NCBI GenBank assembly: GCA_021825025.1
Contig: JAKAIP010000017.1
Location: forward strand, 1-8,113
Reading direction: 5' to 3'
From: a bacterium
Lineage (GTDB): Bacteria; Patescibacteria; Paceibacteria; UBA9973; SBAW01
Length of the DNA stretch: 8,113 bases
In this document: piece after piece, positions 6,573 to 8,113 of the stretch
Numbering within the stretch: the first letter of the stretch is position 1
Layout of the letters: each line of letters starts with the position of its first letter
Made by a program: the position numbers and the translations under genes
The notes under the pieces: generated by a model
Told to the model about the DNA's origin: nothing
Databases searched by the model: none
Seen by the model: the letters and a program-made list of their open reading frames with translations, nothing else

Positions 6573-6914
6573 AAGACATCGAGATCGACGCCTTTGAAAT
6601 AGCCGTCGTTTGGGCACTCATGATGGTCGACATCACAAACATGCGATGCTGGCGGGGTGGGCAACTTACGTCTTTCTGGGCTGTTGAAAACAACGGCGTT
6701 GCCAACTGCGGAGTCGCCGACGTGCGATTCGCCCCATTGATCGTTGTTGTTCGTCCGGCACCTTTGGTGGAATCGCTGTTCCGGATGTGCACAACAGCGC
6801 GCTAGAAATGACATCTTTTTCTGAGATGGTCGTCGACCACGGTGTTGCCCGTCGAAAACCGTCGGTTTCGCCGTCGGCGCCGTCGACTCATTCGTGACCA
6901 TATCTCGATCAAAT

Positions 6915-7062
6915 ATGCCAACCATGGCCGGACACGGGCGCGGAGGACCGCATAACTTTATCGTCTTGCGCACAATCCCGATGTAGGAATGACTGCTGGA
7001 CGGCGATCGCAACGCGTACGTCAACTATGCCGTTCGATGTGCGCGCCTATTGGGCACACGGG
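6915..7062 (+). pseudogene. Remnant resembling the end of the broken gene at 651-1042
   Basis: In the frame of ATG 6915 the sequence reads HNFIVLRTIPM, then TAG (6984-6986) and TGA (6990-6992), then DGDRNAYVNYAVRCARLL (6999-7052). The last piece matches the C-terminus of the broken gene at 980-1033 (DGSQEDLVRQTERCLRTL) with identical ungapped spacing: D-G-x5-V-x4-R-C-x-R-x-L. In both copies a CGTATA palindrome begins about 30 bp after the Arg-Cys codons. Two in-frame stops and the missing terminal stop indicate decay. Seven identities in 18 residues is suggestive only. Confidence 0.3.
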
Positions 7063-7123
7063 CGTATACGTCCGGTGCTTCGCACCGGACGCGGACGCGA
7101 TGAATCGCGTATACGTAGTATAC
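7062..7123. other. Cluster of nested hairpins with a 10-bp direct repeat
   Basis: GCGTATACGT occurs at 7062-7071 and 7107-7116; its core CGTATACG is self-palindromic. Between lie a GC-rich hairpin at 7069-7091 (CGTCCGGTGC, loop TTC, 10-bp arms) and a second at 7095-7110 (ACGCGA, loop TGAA, TCGCGT). The end of the cluster forms the gene-end palindrome at 7109-7123. This is by far the most structured segment of the window. Confidence 0.75.
7109..7123. terminator. 3'-end palindrome of the 44-aa gene
   Basis: GTATAC-GTA-GTATAC lies 10 bp beyond the stop codon (7134-7136) of the minus-strand gene. It has 6-bp arms around three bases. The arm is GTATAC rather than CGTATA, a variant of the family. 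Confidence 0.6.
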
Positions 7124-7133
7124 ACTCTGTGAA

Positions 7134-7268
7134 TCACGGTAGCTGTTCGTAATCGTCGTGGGGATCGTAAGCGTAGGCCTGCTTAATGATGACGAAGATT
7201 GCGAAGAGACAAAGAATGGCGAGGATTGCAAGCGGAATGTCGTAGTAGAGGAAGCTATCGGTGTTCAT
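7134..7268 (-). CDS. 44-aa single-pass membrane protein
   Basis: A short gene identified by its signals. ATG 7268 lies in CCAAAATG, and a hairpin follows the TGA. The product starts MNTDSFLYYD, has one strongly hydrophobic segment at about 11-28 (IPLAILAILCLFAIFVII), then a basic residue (K29) and an acidic, Tyr-rich tail (AYAYDPHDDYEQLP). An N-out, C-in anchor is likely from the Lys after the span, with the tail available for interactions. The start overlaps the last 14 bp of the upstream gene (7255-7503), implying coordinated expression or promoter elements inside that gene. A longer frame on the same strand (7025-7231) is a shadow: it has no start motif and reads through the hairpins. No family recognised. 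Confidence 0.7.
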   Translation of the reverse strand: MNTDSFLYYDIPLAILAILCLFAIFVIIKQAYAYDPHDDYEQLP

Positions 7269-7503
7269 TTTGGACGAACCTGGCGAGAAGGAAGAGCATG
7301 TCGCCGATGCCGTATGTTAGGAGGCAGACGTAGAAGATGGGATTCGTGACTGAACCGATGACGATTATGTCGATGACGAGGGCGATCAGTGATAGAATTT
7401 TGATCGCGAATGCCGCCCAGTGGAAAGCGTTGTTGGCGGAGGGTGGTTGCAAGGGCGTTCCGATCTCGATATATGAACTGCAGTAGTCGTCGACGGCTGT
7501 CAT
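7255..7503 (-). CDS. Small two-TM membrane protein
   Basis: An 82-aa protein. Residues 1-28 are polar (MTAVDDYCSSYIEIGTPLQ) with no signal peptide. Two hydrophobic segments follow at about 29-50 (WAAFAIKILSLIALVIDIIV) and 55-74 (IFYVCLLTYGIGDMLFLLA), with a short basic tail (RFVQNEHR). ATG 7503 lies in CTAAAATG. It shares a 20-bp bidirectional start region with the predicted myristoylated protein and overlaps the 44-aa membrane gene by 14 bp at its 3' end. No hairpin separates those two tandem genes, so they may form one read-through transcript ending at 7109-7123. No family recognised. Confidence 0.75.
   Translation of the reverse strand: MTAVDDYCSSYIEIGTPLQPPSANNAFHWAAFAIKILSLIALVIDIIVIGSVTNPIFYVCLLTYGIGDMLFLLARFVQNEHR
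7266..7273 (-). promoter_or_regulatory. CCAAAATG initiator at gene start
   Basis: The minus strand reads GTCCAAAATGAACACC at the 44-aa gene, inside the 3' end of the upstream coding sequence. The T that usually precedes the A-run is C here. Confidence 0.45.
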
Positions 7504-7520
7504 TTTAGGAGTTTAAAATG
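7501..7520. promoter_or_regulatory. 20-bp bidirectional initiator
   Basis: CATTTTA-GGAGTT-TAAAATG is an inverted repeat with 7-bp arms and a 6-bp spacer. Each arm contains the ATG of one divergent gene (7503 minus, 7518 plus), leaving 14 bp between start codons. Conventional separate upstream promoters cannot fit in this gap. Confidence 0.65.
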
Positions 7521-7850
7521 GGGAGCGGCGGGAGCAAGAACTTCGTCCTCGGCGATGACGTCAATGGTGTCGCCACTAACGCGGATGTGTTATCGCAGAA
7601 ACGCGATCAGCAAGCCGCAGATATGCGGTCCTTTTTGTGTGAGGCCATGCCAAGATTCGCGAGCGCGCATCCGATCTCGATCAGGGACATCATAAGCGAA
7701 CGATACACGGCCACGGTCAGCAATTGTGGACACAATGGGTACGGCGGATGTACATTTCTCGTCCATTGCGCCGCCAACGACGTAGTCTTTGGTTTCTACC
7801 TATGCAACGGCGCAATAATCGTAGCGTGCTACCCCGGGTCGCTACATTAG
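7518..7850 (+). CDS. Predicted N-myristoylated 110-aa protein
   Basis: The N-terminus MGSGGSKNF fits the eukaryotic N-myristoylation signal: Gly2, small residues at 3-5, Ser6, Lys7. Host N-myristoyltransferase would be expected to lipidate it and direct it to membranes. Residues 8-40 are polar and partly helical (SQKRDQQAADMRSFLCEAM). The C-terminal half is beta-like and Cys-rich (YTATVSNCGHNGYGGCTFLV, then HCAANDVVFGFYLCNGAIIV), with no true membrane span. ATG 7518 lies in TTAAAATG. The stop is 6 bp before a hairpin. Large DNA viruses often carry myristoylated virion-membrane or entry proteins, but I see no homology to a named family. Confidence 0.8.
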   Translation: MGSGGSKNFVLGDDVNGVATNADVLSQKRDQQAADMRSFLCEAMPRFASAHPISIRDIISERYTATVSNCGHNGYGGCTFLVHCAANDVVFGFYLCNGAIIVACYPGSLH

Positions 7851-7856
7851 CGTAAG

Positions 7857-7871
7857 CGTATAGCATATACG
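7857..7871. terminator. 3'-end palindrome shared by convergent genes
   Basis: CGTATA-GCA-TATACG has 6-bp arms around three bases. It lies 6 bp after the stop of the predicted myristoylated protein and 21 bp beyond the stop of the minus-strand gene at 7893. Confidence 0.75.
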
Positions 7872-7892
7872 ACTCAGCATGCCTACGTCGTG

Positions 7893-8113
7893 TTAGATGA
7901 TGCGGGTGATCGTGAGGCTCGCGCTGATCTTCGTCGTAGCACTCCCCGGGCCAGGCAAGAGCTCACCAGATGTTTTCGACGTCGTCCATTCCACAACTAG
8001 GGTATCACCGGCTGTGCACGTTATCATGACGCTACCGGTCATCATCATACGGAGGACGTTCGTGGACACTTGAAAGTACATTTGCGAGCCAGCGACCTCC
8101 ACTCCGTTCTGGG
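7893..8113 (-). CDS. C-terminus of a beta-rich, virion-like protein (partial)
   Basis: The minus frame is open from the window edge to TAA at 7893-7895, giving the last 73 or so residues; the 5' end is outside the window. Internal Met codons have no AAAATG context, so the start should lie further right. Alternating strands are visible (QMYFQVSTN, SVMITCTAGDTLVVEW, TTKISASLTITRII). The ending, with a GD turn, a Trp strand, a Ser/Gly/Pro loop and a final SASLTITRI-type strand, resembles C-termini of jelly-roll domains such as C1q/TNF-like heads and phage or giant-virus fibre proteins. A virion surface or fibre role is inferred from this pattern alone. Confidence 0.7.
   Translation of the reverse strand, partial: QNGVEVAGSQMYFQVSTNVLRMMMTGSVMITCTAGDTLVVEWTTSKTSGELLPGPGSATTKISASLTITRII

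Larger units (their letters stand above)
6297..7062. other. Long stretch without an intact gene
   Basis: This stretch contains no AAAATG start and no full CGTATA-N-TATACG gene-end palindrome. It is rich in CGACGG/CCGTCG words related to the 12-bp repeat at 1-96; 6552-6572 is an echo of that repeat (about 1.7 units). Plus-strand fragments in three successive frames look protein-like: CRSHKWSYVLLIENDKVFLR near 6400-6460 in frame with 6271, IDAFEIAVVWALMMVDIT then FAPLIVVVRPAPLVESLF in frame with 6620 (stop 6803-6805), and HNFIVLRTIP in frame with 6915. A 167-codon minus frame (6521-7024) is open but Pro/Ser/Arg/His-rich, without the start or end signals. The best reading is decayed coding DNA mixed with repeat-derived sequence. 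Confidence 0.5.

Noticed and set aside
6271..6597. A 108-codon plus-strand frame overlapping the helicase 5' end
   Set aside because: The ATG lies inside the helicase coding region without the start motif. Only the part after about 6390 looks protein-like, so it is treated as a remnant.
6521..7024. A 167-codon minus-strand frame in the gene-poor region
   Set aside because: Its composition is Pro/Ser/Arg/His-rich with little hydrophobic patterning. It has no start motif at 7024, no hairpin at its end, and runs antisense to the plus-strand coding-like fragments.
7025..7231. A 68-codon minus-strand frame
   Set aside because: It is a shadow of the 44-aa gene in another frame, reads through the hairpin cluster, and has no start motif.

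Overview
The window looks like part of a eukaryote-infecting large dsDNA virus or a related element. The support is indirect. Genes are short and tightly packed on both strands. There is an F-box-like/ankyrin protein of the kind common in giant viruses of protists, a large SF1 helicase with a nuclease domain, a Cys/His zinc-module protein, several tiny membrane proteins, a predicted myristoylated protein, and the C-terminus of a beta-rich, virion-like protein. No Shine-Dalgarno sequences, operon-style spacing, tRNA or rRNA were seen. The exact lineage cannot be named from the sequence alone.

Layout, left to right. Positions 1-96 hold eight tandem copies of a 12-bp unit, followed by an Arg/Ser-rich open frame that may be the tail of an upstream gene. 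A single-pass membrane protein with a coiled-coil tail follows (330-608). A frame-broken gene (about 651-1042) comes next, then a zinc-binding protein (1076-1435). A convergent 104-aa protein (1463-1777, minus) shares a tiny bidirectional promoter with a two-TM protein (1814-2032, plus). The F-box-like/ankyrin gene (2073-3176) and the helicase-exonuclease gene (3201-6296) are both on the minus strand. About 840 bp without an intact gene follows (6297-7133), with scraps that look like decayed coding sequence on the plus strand. Next come two overlapping small membrane-protein genes (7134-7268 and 7255-7503, minus), divergent from a predicted myristoylated protein (7518-7850, plus). The 3' end of a virion-like gene (7893 to the window edge, minus) closes the window.

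Two signals organise the map. First, every intact gene whose 5' end is visible starts at an ATG embedded in AAAATG, usually CTAAAATG or TTAAAATG. By eye, nine of the ten AAAATG strings on both strands are gene starts. Second, gene 3' ends carry a short palindrome of the form CGTATA-N-TATACG; convergent genes share one. The first resembles an initiator-type promoter overlapping the start codon, as in poxvirus late genes. The second resembles the hairpin 3'-end signals of mimiviruses, marseilleviruses and pandoraviruses. I used both rules to choose start codons and to find a 44-aa gene at 7134-7268.

The helicase-exonuclease probably acts in viral DNA replication, repair or recombination. The F-box-like/ankyrin protein probably redirects host ubiquitin ligases. 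The small membrane proteins and the predicted myristoylated protein suggest membrane or virion assembly roles. These three roles are inferred from family knowledge, not shown by the sequence.
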